From the NCBI RefSeq assembly GCF_003853415.1, contig NZ_QTPP01000007.1, forward strand, positions 62,001 through 126,000: a DNA stretch of 64,000 nt, given 5' to 3'. Below, piece by piece: positions 1 to 7,162 of this stretch. Below the pieces are notes generated by a model. That model ran no database searches. It had not been told where the DNA came from and saw only the letters and a program-made list of their open reading frames with translations. Made by a program: the position numbers and the translations under genes. Source of the DNA: Burkholderia sp. Bp9142 (GTDB lineage: Bacteria > Pseudomonadota > Gammaproteobacteria > Burkholderiales > Burkholderiaceae). The stretch's first letter is position 1. Every line of letters starts with the position of its first letter.

Positions 1-372
1 CGGTGGGACAAGCTCCGGAAGCGAAACGAAGCGCTCGACCTGAAGGTGTATAGCCTGGCGTGCGCATATCACCCGCGGTTGCGGCTGAACACGTACACGG
101 ATGCGGACTGGGCCGCGCTCGAGGCGGTCATCGAGCCGCGCATCAACGATCTGTTCTCGGCTCCTGTCGGGGAATCGGCTGCCGCGCAGGATACGTCGTC
201 CACGTCGGCCGACCCCGACGATGACGTCGCGACCGTGGTGGTTGAAGCGAGCGAGACTTCGCCGACGGTCCCGGCCGCGGTCGAGTCGCCACCTCAATCT
301 CAGCCAGCAACGGACAGCGGCGTGCAGGGGCAGTGGATCCCGAAGCGCAAAAACTGGTTTGGAGGGCGATAG
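1..372 (+). CDS. Phage terminase large subunit, C-terminal part (gene cut by window start)
   Basis: The frame is open from base 1 to the TAG at 370-372 and yields about 123 residues. The beginning (RWDKLRKRNEALDLKVYSLA) resembles the C-terminus of GpA-type terminases, where a conserved RNE-LD segment follows the nuclease domain. The last 70 residues are Ala/Pro/Ser rich and probably disordered. The terminase is the motor that cuts and packages phage DNA into the prohead. Its place directly before a gpW-like connector and the portal gene supports the call. The ATPase and most of the nuclease domain lie to the left of the window, so their motifs cannot be checked. Confidence 0.8.
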   Translation, partial: RWDKLRKRNEALDLKVYSLACAYHPRLRLNTYTDADWAALEAVIEPRINDLFSAPVGESAAAQDTSSTSADPDDDVATVVVEASETSPTVPAAVESPPQSQPATDSGVQGQWIPKRKNWFGGR

Positions 373-374
373 AC

Positions 375-578
375 ATGGCATTCACGCAGCAGAACCTGGA
401 TGCGATCGAGAAAGCGATCGCATCCGGGACGCTCACAGTCGAGTACAACGGGAAGCGGATCACGTACCAGTCGACGGCGGATCTCATCCGCGTACGCAAC
501 ATGATCAAGTCGGATCTCGAAAACCGGTCGGGGACGGGCGCATCGCGTTCGAGCATCGGCATCTATAGGCCGTACTGA
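375..578 (+). CDS. gpW-like head-tail connector protein
   Basis: This is a 67-residue protein starting at the ATG at 375. A GGAGG element at 361-365 overlaps the end of the terminase gene and supports this start over a longer frame beginning at 333. Size and layout match the phage gpW family (about 68 residues): an N-terminal helix (residues 4-17), a short beta hairpin around LTVEYNGKRITYQ, then a second helix rich in charged residues. gpW sits at the portal vertex after packaging and helps join head and tail. It lies between terminase and portal as in lambda (A-W-B). Confidence 0.8.
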   Translation: MAFTQQNLDAIEKAIASGTLTVEYNGKRITYQSTADLIRVRNMIKSDLENRSGTGASRSSIGIYRPY

Positions 579-579
579 C

Positions 580-2061
580 ATGAAATCCAATTTTCTTGAC
601 CGCACGATCGAGTGGTTCGCACCACGCTACGCCGCGTCGCGCATGCGGGCTCGCATGGCGATGGACGCGGTCCGCGGCTTCGACGGTGCGAAGCGCGGGC
701 CCCGATCGGCCGGTTGGCGAACCTCCGGCGCGAGTTCGTTGGCGGACTTGATGCCGTCGCTCGCGACGCTTCGCAATCGCGCGCGCAACCTGGTCATCAA
801 CAATTCGCACCTGCGGCGAGCATTGAAGATTCTCGTCGCGAACGCGATCGGTACCGGCATCCAGGCGAAGTTCGCCGACGAGAAGCAGCGGAAGTCGTGG
901 AAGCGGTGGGTGAAGTACTGCGATGCGGACGGGCTGCTCGATTTTTACGGGCTGCAGGCCAAGGCGTATCGGTCGATGAAGTTGTCGGGCGAGGTGCTGG
1001 TGCGATTCCGCCGGCGCCGAGCGAGCGACGGGCTAGAGGTGCCGCTGCAGATCCAGATTCTTGAAATCGACTACCTTGACTCACTGAAGGTCGGTGAGGT
1101 CGCTGGCGGGTTCATTCTCGCCGGTGTGCAGTTCAACCTGATCGGCCAGCGCGTCGGATATTGGCTGTTCGATCAGCATCCCGGCGAAATCGCGCAGGTG
1201 CCGAAGAACATGCAGAGCCGGTTCGTGCCAGCGAGCGAGGTGCTGCATTTGTTCGACGCTATCGACCGGCCTAATTCGGTGCGCGGGTTTCCGTGGCTCG
1301 CGTCCGCGATCTGGGCGGCACGTGATCTCGATGAATATCAGGATGCCGAGCGTATTCGAAAGAAGATCGAGGCGTGCTTCGCGGTGTTCGTCAAATCCCA
1401 GGACGATCAATTTCGGGCGGGTACTCCGGGAGTACAGAGCCCCGGCGACCCGCGCCGTGTCGAGTCGCTTTCGCCCGGCATGATCGAATATCTGCGCACC
1501 GATGAGGACGTCAGTTTCGCCGCGCCTGCGACGAACGACGGATATGAAGCGGGCGTCCGAATCGATCTCCGAGCGATTGCCGCAGGGACCGATACGACAT
1601 ACGAGCAGCTGACCGGCGACTATTCGCAGGTCAACTTCACGAGTGGTCGGATGGGAAAGATGGAGTTCAATCGCATGCTCACGCAAGAGCTATGGCTCAT
1701 CTTCATCCCCATGTTCTGCGAGGCGATTGCGGCTCAGTTCGCCGCTACGGCGTACCTCGCGGGCGTTACAGCGTCACCGGACTATGACGTGTCCTGGTCG
1801 CCGAACCGAATCGAAATGATTGATCCGCTTCGCGAGGCGAACGGGATGATCGCGTTGATCGAGGCGCGACTGAAGAGCCGGCACCAAAGCATTCGCGATC
1901 TTGGTGACGATCCGGAAGAGACCGACGCAGAGATTACGACCGACCCGTTGAACACGGAGATTCCGGAGCCGAAGGGGACGTCACCATCGGGGCGGGTGTT
2001 GTCCGAGCTGCTGTCTCGGCTGCGCCGCCTCGAGCTGTTCGTTGCGTCGGCAGAGCATTAG
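580..2061 (+). CDS. Phage portal protein, lambda B family
   Basis: The product has 493 residues. The N-terminus is Arg rich; the middle contains the family-typical stretch around residues 340-360 (YEQLTGDYSQVNFTSGR) that marks lambda-type portals. Portal proteins form a dodecameric ring at one head vertex, through which DNA enters and leaves and to which the packaging motor and tail bind. The start follows the gpW stop with one base between them, so translation is probably coupled. The length is close to the lambda portal (about 530 residues). A hairpin at 2088-2110 follows the gene. Confidence 0.9.
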   Translation: MKSNFLDRTIEWFAPRYAASRMRARMAMDAVRGFDGAKRGPRSAGWRTSGASSLADLMPSLATLRNRARNLVINNSHLRRALKILVANAIGTGIQAKFADEKQRKSWKRWVKYCDADGLLDFYGLQAKAYRSMKLSGEVLVRFRRRRASDGLEVPLQIQILEIDYLDSLKVGEVAGGFILAGVQFNLIGQRVGYWLFDQHPGEIAQVPKNMQSRFVPASEVLHLFDAIDRPNSVRGFPWLASAIWAARDLDEYQDAERIRKKIEACFAVFVKSQDDQFRAGTPGVQSPGDPRRVESLSPGMIEYLRTDEDVSFAAPATNDGYEAGVRIDLRAIAAGTDTTYEQLTGDYSQVNFTSGRMGKMEFNRMLTQELWLIFIPMFCEAIAAQFAATAYLAGVTASPDYDVSWSPNRIEMIDPLREANGMIALIEARLKSRHQSIRDLGDDPEETDAEITTDPLNTEIPEPKGTSPSGRVLSELLSRLRRLELFVASAEH

Positions 2062-2067
2062 TCACCG

Positions 2068-2078
2068 AAAGTTACTTT
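2068..2078 (+). repeat. AAAGTTACTTT palindromic repeat, copy 1
   Basis: An exact 11-base odd palindrome lies seven bases after the portal stop codon. The same 11-mer recurs exactly at 6333-6343 and 14665-14675, all within the late operon. Confidence 0.7.
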
Positions 2079-2087
2079 GACCCATCT

Positions 2088-2110
2088 AACGCCCGCCTCG
2101 CGCGGGCGTT
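2088..2110 (+). terminator. Intergenic hairpin after portal gene
   Basis: A perfect 9-bp stem (AACGCCCGC / GCGGGCGTT) with a 5-base loop is followed by a short T run (TTTT including the last two stem bases). It looks like a weak intrinsic terminator or mRNA-stabilising stem between portal and capsid genes. Since all late genes must be read through, it may act as an attenuator. Confidence 0.5.
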
Positions 2111-2126
2111 TTCATTGGAGTGAACC

Positions 2127-4211
2127 ATGTCCGTACCCGCTCAAGGGCATCGCCGCAGCGCCGGTGCGCCGGCCGGTTCGATGCCTATCTTTACCCGATC
2201 GCAGCCCGTTACCACGGTCAACGCTGAGGCTCGCACTGTCGACGTGACCTGGACGACGCTCGCGCAGGTGATGCGCTACGACTGGTGGCGTGACCGAAGC
2301 TACATCGAGGAGCTGAGCGCCGATTCGACGGCGGTTCGAATGGGACGGCTGCAGTCAGGCAGCGCTCCGTTGCTCCGCGATCACGACACTTGGGACGGGA
2401 TCGACTCCGTGCTTGGTGTTGTCGAGAGCGCGTCGCTGGATTCGACGACGTCGACGGGCGACGCATCGGTTCGCTTTTCGTCACGGGAGGCGGTGCAGCC
2501 GTACTTTCAGGACGTCCTGGACGGCATCCTGCGCAACATCTCGTTCGGCTATCGCATCTACGCCGTCGACATGATCCCGCCGGGGCAGGAGGGCAACGAT
2601 CAGTGGATCTATCGCGCGATCGACTGGGAGCCCTACGAGATCTCGCTCGTGTCGATTCCGGCGGACCCGAACGCAACAGTGCGGGGCGAAGGCAATGGTG
2701 CCGGCGCCGTGCAACAACGATTCTTCCCCTGCATCTTCAACGATCGAAGTGCAGGGGGTTCTCAAGACGGGGCTAGCGCCTCGCAACGCGACCAAGGAGC
2801 TGTGATGCCCGGTGAAAACCAGAACCAACCCGCCGCAACTGCGGCCGCTGCGACTCCCACGGAGGCGGCACGAGGCGCTGCTACGCCGACCGAAATCGAA
2901 GCCGCTCGTACTGCGGCGGCGGACGCGGAACGCCAACGTGTGATCGATCTGCGCACGGCGGTACGCGCAAGCGTGCTCGACAATCAGGACGCGCTGTTGC
3001 TCGGTTTCATCGAGCGCGGGGTCACGGTGGATGCAGCGCGTACCGAAATCCTGCGTTTGCAGGCCGAACGTAGCGCCGCCAATACGCAGCGCGGCGCTCA
3101 TGTCGAGACGGTCGTCGACGAGACCGAGCAGCGCCGTGCCGGCATGACCGACGCGCTGATGCACCGGGTCAATCCGGCGCACCAGCTCACGGAAGCCGGC
3201 CGCGTCTATCGCGGCATGACGTTGCGCGAACTGTGCCGCAACGCGCTCGAGGCGGCCGGCGTTCGTACGGCCGGCATGGATCTGCGCGCGCTCGCCGGAA
3301 CGGCACTCGGCTTGACCGAGGCATCGCGTGCGTACGGCACGACATCGGACCTGCCGGCAGTGTTCGGCAACGTGATCAACCGGACGTTGCGCGAGGCGTA
3401 CTCGGCGGCGCCCCGTTCGTTCACGGCGTGGGCGCGTCCTGGTACGTTGGTGGATTTCCGTGCGGCGACGCGTGTCCAGGTCGACGGCGCGTTGAAGCTC
3501 GAAAAGCGCAACGAAGCGGGCGAATTCAAGTACGGCAAGCTCGTCGACAACGGCGAGGTGATTCAGCTCGGCTCGTACGGGAAGATCATCGCGTTCACCC
3601 GCGAAATGATCATCAACGACGATCTGTCGGCGCTGCAGCGCGTGCCGTTGTACTTCGGTCGATCGGCAGCCAACCTCGAGTCGGACATCGTCTACGGTGC
3701 GCTGACGGGTGCCGCACCGATGTCGGACGGCAAGGTGTTGTTTCACGCGGCGCACAAGAATCTCGCGGCAGCTGGTGGCGCGATCGGGATCGACACACTC
3801 AGCGCGGCCCGTACCGCGATGCGGACGCAGCCGGCGCCGGGTGATGGCACGCCGATCAACGCACAGCCGAAGTTCCTGCTCGTGCCCGCCGCACTCGAAA
3901 CGGTCGCTGGTCAATTCACCAGCAGCCAGTACGTGCCGAACGTGGCGACGCAGCAGAACCCGTTCTTCAACACGCTCACGCCGATTGTCGAGCCGCGCCT
4001 GGATGCGATCAGCACGGCGTCGTGGTATCTGGCCGCTGATCCGGCCTCGATCGACACGATCGAATTCTGCTACCTCGAAGGCGAGGAGGGGCTGTACACC
4101 GAACAGCAGATCGACTTCGACGTCGACGGCGTGAAGGTCAAGGCGCGACTGGACTTCGCCGCCAAGGCGGTGGACTGGCGCGGTCTTTACAAGAATCCGG
4201 GCGCGCAGTAA
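2127..4211 (+). CDS. Prohead protease / major capsid protein fusion
   Basis: One 694-residue frame carries two normally separate functions. Residues about 20-190 look like an HK97-type prohead serine protease, with candidate catalytic H86 (in LLRDHDTWDG) and S139 (in NISFGYRI). Residues 227-330 are Ala/Glu rich and predicted helical, like a scaffold or delta domain. Residues about 340-694 look like an HK97-fold major capsid protein. Protease-capsid fusions of this size are known in Burkholderia phages. The protease would trim the scaffold and release itself during head maturation. A strong internal Shine-Dalgarno (AAGGAG, 2794-2799) precedes the in-frame ATG at 2805 (M227), so a separate scaffold-capsid product may also be made. 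Cleavage sites cannot be read from sequence alone. Confidence 0.87.
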   Translation: MSVPAQGHRRSAGAPAGSMPIFTRSQPVTTVNAEARTVDVTWTTLAQVMRYDWWRDRSYIEELSADSTAVRMGRLQSGSAPLLRDHDTWDGIDSVLGVVESASLDSTTSTGDASVRFSSREAVQPYFQDVLDGILRNISFGYRIYAVDMIPPGQEGNDQWIYRAIDWEPYEISLVSIPADPNATVRGEGNGAGAVQQRFFPCIFNDRSAGGSQDGASASQRDQGAVMPGENQNQPAATAAAATPTEAARGAATPTEIEAARTAAADAERQRVIDLRTAVRASVLDNQDALLLGFIERGVTVDAARTEILRLQAERSAANTQRGAHVETVVDETEQRRAGMTDALMHRVNPAHQLTEAGRVYRGMTLRELCRNALEAAGVRTAGMDLRALAGTALGLTEASRAYGTTSDLPAVFGNVINRTLREAYSAAPRSFTAWARPGTLVDFRAATRVQVDGALKLEKRNEAGEFKYGKLVDNGEVIQLGSYGKIIAFTREMIINDDLSALQRVPLYFGRSAANLESDIVYGALTGAAPMSDGKVLFHAAHKNLAAAGGAIGIDTLSAARTAMRTQPAPGDGTPINAQPKFLLVPAALETVAGQFTSSQYVPNVATQQNPFFNTLTPIVEPRLDAISTASWYLAADPASIDTIEFCYLEGEEGLYTEQQIDFDVDGVKVKARLDFAAKAVDWRGLYKNPGAQ
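2794..2807 (+). promoter_or_regulatory. Internal ribosome binding site and in-frame start within the protease-capsid gene
   Basis: AAGGAG at 2794-2799 sits five bases before the ATG at 2805-2807, which is codon 227 of the fusion. Initiation here would give a 468-residue scaffold-capsid polypeptide. A TGA in the next frame overlaps this ATG (TGATG), which resembles the junction of two formerly separate genes. Confidence 0.5.
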
Positions 4212-4237
4212 CCGCCTCGCAGTAGCACGTGATAAAT

Positions 4238-4258
4238 GCGCCGGCCCCGAGCCGGCGC
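4238..4258 (+). terminator. Intergenic hairpin after capsid gene
   Basis: A perfect 8-bp stem (GCGCCGGC / GCCGGCGC) with loop CCCGA is followed by GTTTGTTTG. It lies between the capsid and decoration protein genes and could be a partial terminator. Confidence 0.45.
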
Positions 4259-4294
4259 GTTTGTTTGGGCATCCATTTCTCGAGGGATCAGTCT

Positions 4295-4624
4295 ATGTTC
4301 AATTTCATTCAAAAGGGCAGCACCATCACGGCGTCGCTCGCCTTCGCAGTCAATTCCGGCCAGCTGGTCCTGCTCGGCAACGGCAAGGTGCCGGCGATCG
4401 CCAGCGGGAGCTATGCGGCGAACACGCCGGGCGAGTACGTGACGAAGGGCGTGTACGAACTGCCGAGCGCCGCGGCCGGTGCTGCTGCTGTCGGCGACAA
4501 GGCGTACTGGGATTCGGTGAACAACGTCGTGACGATCACGGCGCAGGACAACGATCCGATCGGGCATTTCGCGTCATCCAAGGTGGCGAACGACGCGACC
4601 GCGCGCATCCGGCTCTGGCTGTGA
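4295..4624 (+). CDS. Capsid decoration (cement) protein, DUF2190-like
   Basis: A 109-residue product starts at the ATG at 4295, preceded by GAGGGA; a longer frame from GTG 4229 would run through the hairpin and is less likely. The sequence is Gly/Ala rich with alternating beta strands and contains the pattern G(D)KAYWDSVNNVVT that is typical of DUF2190 proteins, small phage capsid decoration proteins. These bind the outside of the expanded head and stabilise it. The position right after the major capsid gene matches that of lambda gpD-like genes in other siphophages. The assignment is by pattern and position. Confidence 0.7.
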   Translation: MFNFIQKGSTITASLAFAVNSGQLVLLGNGKVPAIASGSYAANTPGEYVTKGVYELPSAAAGAAAVGDKAYWDSVNNVVTITAQDNDPIGHFASSKVANDATARIRLWL

Positions 4625-4929
4625 GCGTATTCGATATAAGCGCGGTATTCGACGCGGCACGCGACGCCGGCATGCTCACCGAGGTAACGGTGGAGGGTGA
4701 CGGCGTGCCGCCGCCGTTCTACGCCGACTTCCTGCAGCCTGGTTCCGACATCCTGCAGAACATGGCGCAGGCGGTCGATTACGGCATCGAATACCGGACG
4801 TCTGACGTACCGGCCCTGCCAAAGCATACGGTCGTCCTGATCGGGGGGCAGCGATACAGAGCCACTCGTGCGGGGCGGCCGAGCGATGAGGCGGGATTCT
4901 TCAGCTTTGTTCCGCTCGAGCGCCTATGA
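4621..4929 (+). CDS. Putative head-tail joining protein
   Basis: A 102-residue product starts at GTG 4621, which overlaps the TGA of the preceding gene (GTGA), a usual sign of coupled translation. The protein has an N-terminal helix, then beta-rich sequence ending in GQRYRATRAGRPSDEAGFF. Small proteins of this size between the decoration gene and the tail terminator are normally head-completion or attachment proteins (lambda FII position). No catalytic motif is visible. The function is inferred from position and size. Confidence 0.55.
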   Translation: MSVFDISAVFDAARDAGMLTEVTVEGDGVPPPFYADFLQPGSDILQNMAQAVDYGIEYRTSDVPALPKHTVVLIGGQRYRATRAGRPSDEAGFFSFVPLERL

Positions 4930-5357
4930 CGACACGCCGTGAAGTCTATATCGAGGATCTGCTCGCTGCGGCCGGCAGCGATGCCGGCCTGCAGCAGCTC
5001 GACGTCCAGGTCGGCCGCTCGGTAGTCGACGCACTCGATGAAAAGCATAGTCTCGCGCTTGTTTTGCACCTCGGCGGTGAAGCGTCGCCCGACCGTTCGG
5101 CCGTTGGATTCGCGACCCGTCAGACGGAGTTGCTTTGCACCGTCATCACACGGGACACAGCGCCGGATCGCGCTGCCGATCTGGTGCTCGAGTTGGCTCA
5201 CCCCATCGTCATGAACTATGACGCATCCGGAATCATTGATGTCAGTGAGGGCCACACCGATCCGCCGATCTTCGCGAACGTCGACGGTGAATCGTGCCTC
5301 CGGACGGTTCACTACATCTTCACCTATCGGACCCGCTGGAACAGCCTGACCGAATGA
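4926..5357 (+). CDS. Putative tail terminator / tail completion protein
   Basis: A 143-residue product overlaps the previous gene by four bases (ATGA). It begins with a helical segment (EDLLAAAGSDAGLQQL) and ends in a beta-rich part with HYIFTYRTRWNSL. It has the length and position of lambda gpU-type tail terminators, which cap the tail tube and dock it to the head. I see no distinctive motif, so the name rests on gene order: it is the last gene before the major tail protein. Confidence 0.55.
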   Translation: MTTRREVYIEDLLAAAGSDAGLQQLDVQVGRSVVDALDEKHSLALVLHLGGEASPDRSAVGFATRQTELLCTVITRDTAPDRAADLVLELAHPIVMNYDASGIIDVSEGHTDPPIFANVDGESCLRTVHYIFTYRTRWNSLTE

Positions 5358-5400
5358 GTCGGTCGACTCGTACAGCACTCTCATTTCAGGAATCAGGCTT

Positions 5401-6330
5401 ATGACCAAGCGAACCCGAAAAACCGTCGTCCTGGCCGCGTTGCAAGTTGCGCTCGGCGTGCCCGTTATCCCGACTGGAGCGGACAATGCGATGGTCGTCA
5501 GCGATGTCAGCTCGACGCCGGTGGCGGCGACCTATGCGCAACGGAACAACGTGAAGCCGTATCTCGGCAACGATCAGCAGCTCGTTTCCGAGAAGCACAG
5601 CGAGCTGTCGTTCAGCGTCGAAATCGCGGGTAGCGGCGCGGCCGGCACGTTGCCGGCCTGGGATCCGTTGCTGCGCGCCTGCTCGTTTGTCGCAACCGTC
5701 ACCGAGGATACGAGCGTCGCATACGCTCCGATCAGCGACGAACCGTTGCCGGTGACGATCTACTACTTCCTCGACGGTCTGCTGCACAAGATCTCGAACG
5801 CGTTCGGCACGGTTTCGCTCGACCTGACGTCGAACGCGATCCCGAAATTCAAGTTCAAGTTCACGGGCGACTATTCGCCGGTCGTCGACCAGCTTCTTCC
5901 GGTGACGGATTTCTCGAAGTTCAAGGATCCGCTCGTCGTGAACAACGACAATACGCCGGCTTTCTCGCTCGGCGGCTACACGGCCGTTCTCAATGCATTG
6001 CAGCTCGATGTCGCCAACACGGTGACGTATCGCAGCCTGCCGGGTGCGGCGGGCGCACTGGTTACCGATCGCAAGCCGACCGGCAGCGTGGCGTTCGAAT
6101 TGGCGCGAGTGGCTGACAAGGATTACTGGAGCGCCATTGCGGTCGCGCAGAACCTTCCGTTGTCGCTGACGCACGGCAAGGTGGCCGGCAACATCGTCAC
6201 GATCGCGGCGCCCGCGGTCCAGCTCACCTCGCCGTCGTACACCGACAACAACGGCATCGCGAGCCTGTCGACGACGCTCACGCTGAATCCGGTCCAGGGC
6301 AACGACGAGATCACGATTACGTTGACCTGA
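5401..6330 (+). CDS. Major tail tube protein
   Basis: The product has 309 residues, beta-rich and Thr/Val/Ala rich, with ordered segments such as SELSFSVEIAGSG and KFKFKFTGDYSP that fit a tail-tube beta-sandwich. It starts at ATG 5401 with AGGAA upstream. It would polymerise into rings that form the non-contractile tail tube. Position between the terminator and the tail chaperones matches gpV-type tube genes. The C-terminal quarter (TIAAPAVQLTSPSYTDNNG) may be an Ig-like surface domain, which is an inference. The repeat AAAGTTACTTT and a strong hairpin follow. Confidence 0.8.
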   Translation: MTKRTRKTVVLAALQVALGVPVIPTGADNAMVVSDVSSTPVAATYAQRNNVKPYLGNDQQLVSEKHSELSFSVEIAGSGAAGTLPAWDPLLRACSFVATVTEDTSVAYAPISDEPLPVTIYYFLDGLLHKISNAFGTVSLDLTSNAIPKFKFKFTGDYSPVVDQLLPVTDFSKFKDPLVVNNDNTPAFSLGGYTAVLNALQLDVANTVTYRSLPGAAGALVTDRKPTGSVAFELARVADKDYWSAIAVAQNLPLSLTHGKVAGNIVTIAAPAVQLTSPSYTDNNGIASLSTTLTLNPVQGNDEITITLT

Positions 6331-6332
6331 CC

Positions 6333-6343
6333 AAAGTTACTTT
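6333..6343 (+). repeat. AAAGTTACTTT palindromic repeat, copy 2
   Basis: This is an exact copy of the 11-base palindrome. Here the identity with copy 3 extends to 16 bases (TGACCAAAGTTACTTT). It begins two bases after the stop of the major tail protein. Confidence 0.7.
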
Positions 6344-6363
6344 CCGCTGTACATAGTGCCTAC

Positions 6364-6393
6364 GGGCCACCTTCGACGGTGGCCCATTTTTTT
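6364..6393 (+). terminator. Rho-independent terminator-like hairpin after major tail gene
   Basis: An 8-bp stem GGGCCACC / GGTGGCCC with a 6-base loop TTCGAC is followed by A and seven T. This is a full intrinsic terminator shape inside the late operon, so downstream expression would need antitermination, partial read-through or a new promoter. The stem resembles the one at 20367-20386. Confidence 0.75.
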
Positions 6394-6406
6394 GACAGGA
6401 GAAACC

Positions 6407-6739
6407 ATGCCGCTCATCAAATCGCGCAGCAACACCTTCAAGCTGAAAGTTACGGTTCCGCAGATCGCGGAGAACGGCGACGTGACCGAATCCACGGTGA
6501 CGCTGATCTCGCGTCGCGTGACGGAAACCGAGTTTCAGCATCTCATCAAGCAACCGCCCGCCGACCTGGTCACGAGCGTGATCGTCGGCTGGCCCGAGGG
6601 CGAAGTGCTCGACCAGAACAACGACCCCATTCCGTTTTCGGCGCAAAACCTCGCGGAGCAGATCGACGACCCGCACGTCGTCCGGGCGATCTCGCGGGAG
6701 TTCGTCACGAAGCTCGCGACCTTGCCGGAAAAAAACTGA
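6407..6739 (+). CDS. Tail assembly chaperone, short form (gpG-like)
   Basis: A 110-residue product starts at ATG 6407 after AGGAGA at 6397-6402. It sits between the major tail protein and the tape measure gene, the position of lambda G. The protein begins with a beta-rich part (TFKLKVTVPQI) and ends in a helical region with IDDPHVVRAISREFVTKLATL. Chaperones of this type coat the tape measure protein before tube assembly. The last codons are GAA AAA AAC TGA, which form a -1 slippery site, so part of the ribosomes should continue into the next frame (see the long form). Confidence 0.8.
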   Translation: MPLIKSRSNTFKLKVTVPQIAENGDVTESTVTLISRRVTETEFQHLIKQPPADLVTSVIVGWPEGEVLDQNNDPIPFSAQNLAEQIDDPHVVRAISREFVTKLATLPEKN

Positions 6740-7131
6740 TCGACGCCGCTCGCTATTGGGCGGGAGATCGACACGACGACTTTGCCGTTGACGCTGACGT
6801 TGCCGACGCACTGAAAGCTTTTGGTGCGTCGGATGACGTCGTGTCCGCGGCGAGGTCCAGGCCGGGCAGCGACGATTTCGAGGTGCTTCCGGAGAACTGG
6901 GAGGCGGTCGAGCTGTTCGTCGCGGTCGGTACGCAATGGCGCAAGTCTGTTGTCGCGTCGTTGAACGGGGGCGGTGTGATCTACGAGGGCCTCGACTATC
7001 CCGCGGTCGAGGCCGCGATGCGCATGTTTGGATTCCGACGCAAGAGGCATCGGGAGTTGTTCGCGGCCGTGCGCGTGATGGAGCGTGCGGCGTTGAAGGT
7101 GTTTTCCGATCGCACATTGCGGTCGTCGTAA
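6407..7131 (+). CDS. Tail assembly chaperone, frameshifted long form (gpGT-like)
   Basis: A -1 slip at A AAA AAC (6730-6736) moves ribosomes from the 110-residue chaperone into the overlapping frame, which stays open to the TAA at 7129-7131. The predicted product has about 241 residues. The added 131 residues (from LIDAARYWAG) resemble the DUF1799-type T domain. In lambda the G and GT forms must be made in a fixed ratio; GT binds the tape measure protein through the T domain. The T frame has no good start codon or ribosome binding site of its own at the junction, which supports frameshifting. Confidence 0.8.
6730..6736 (+). other. Programmed -1 frameshift site
   Basis: The heptamer A AAA AAC matches the X XXY YYZ rule and sits immediately before the zero-frame TGA (6737-6739). 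The run is seven A followed by C. After slippage, reading continues CTG ATC GAC GCC. Confidence 0.85.
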
Positions 7132-7162
7132 TTGAGCCAGCTGGCGAATGAAAGGGGGCGAT

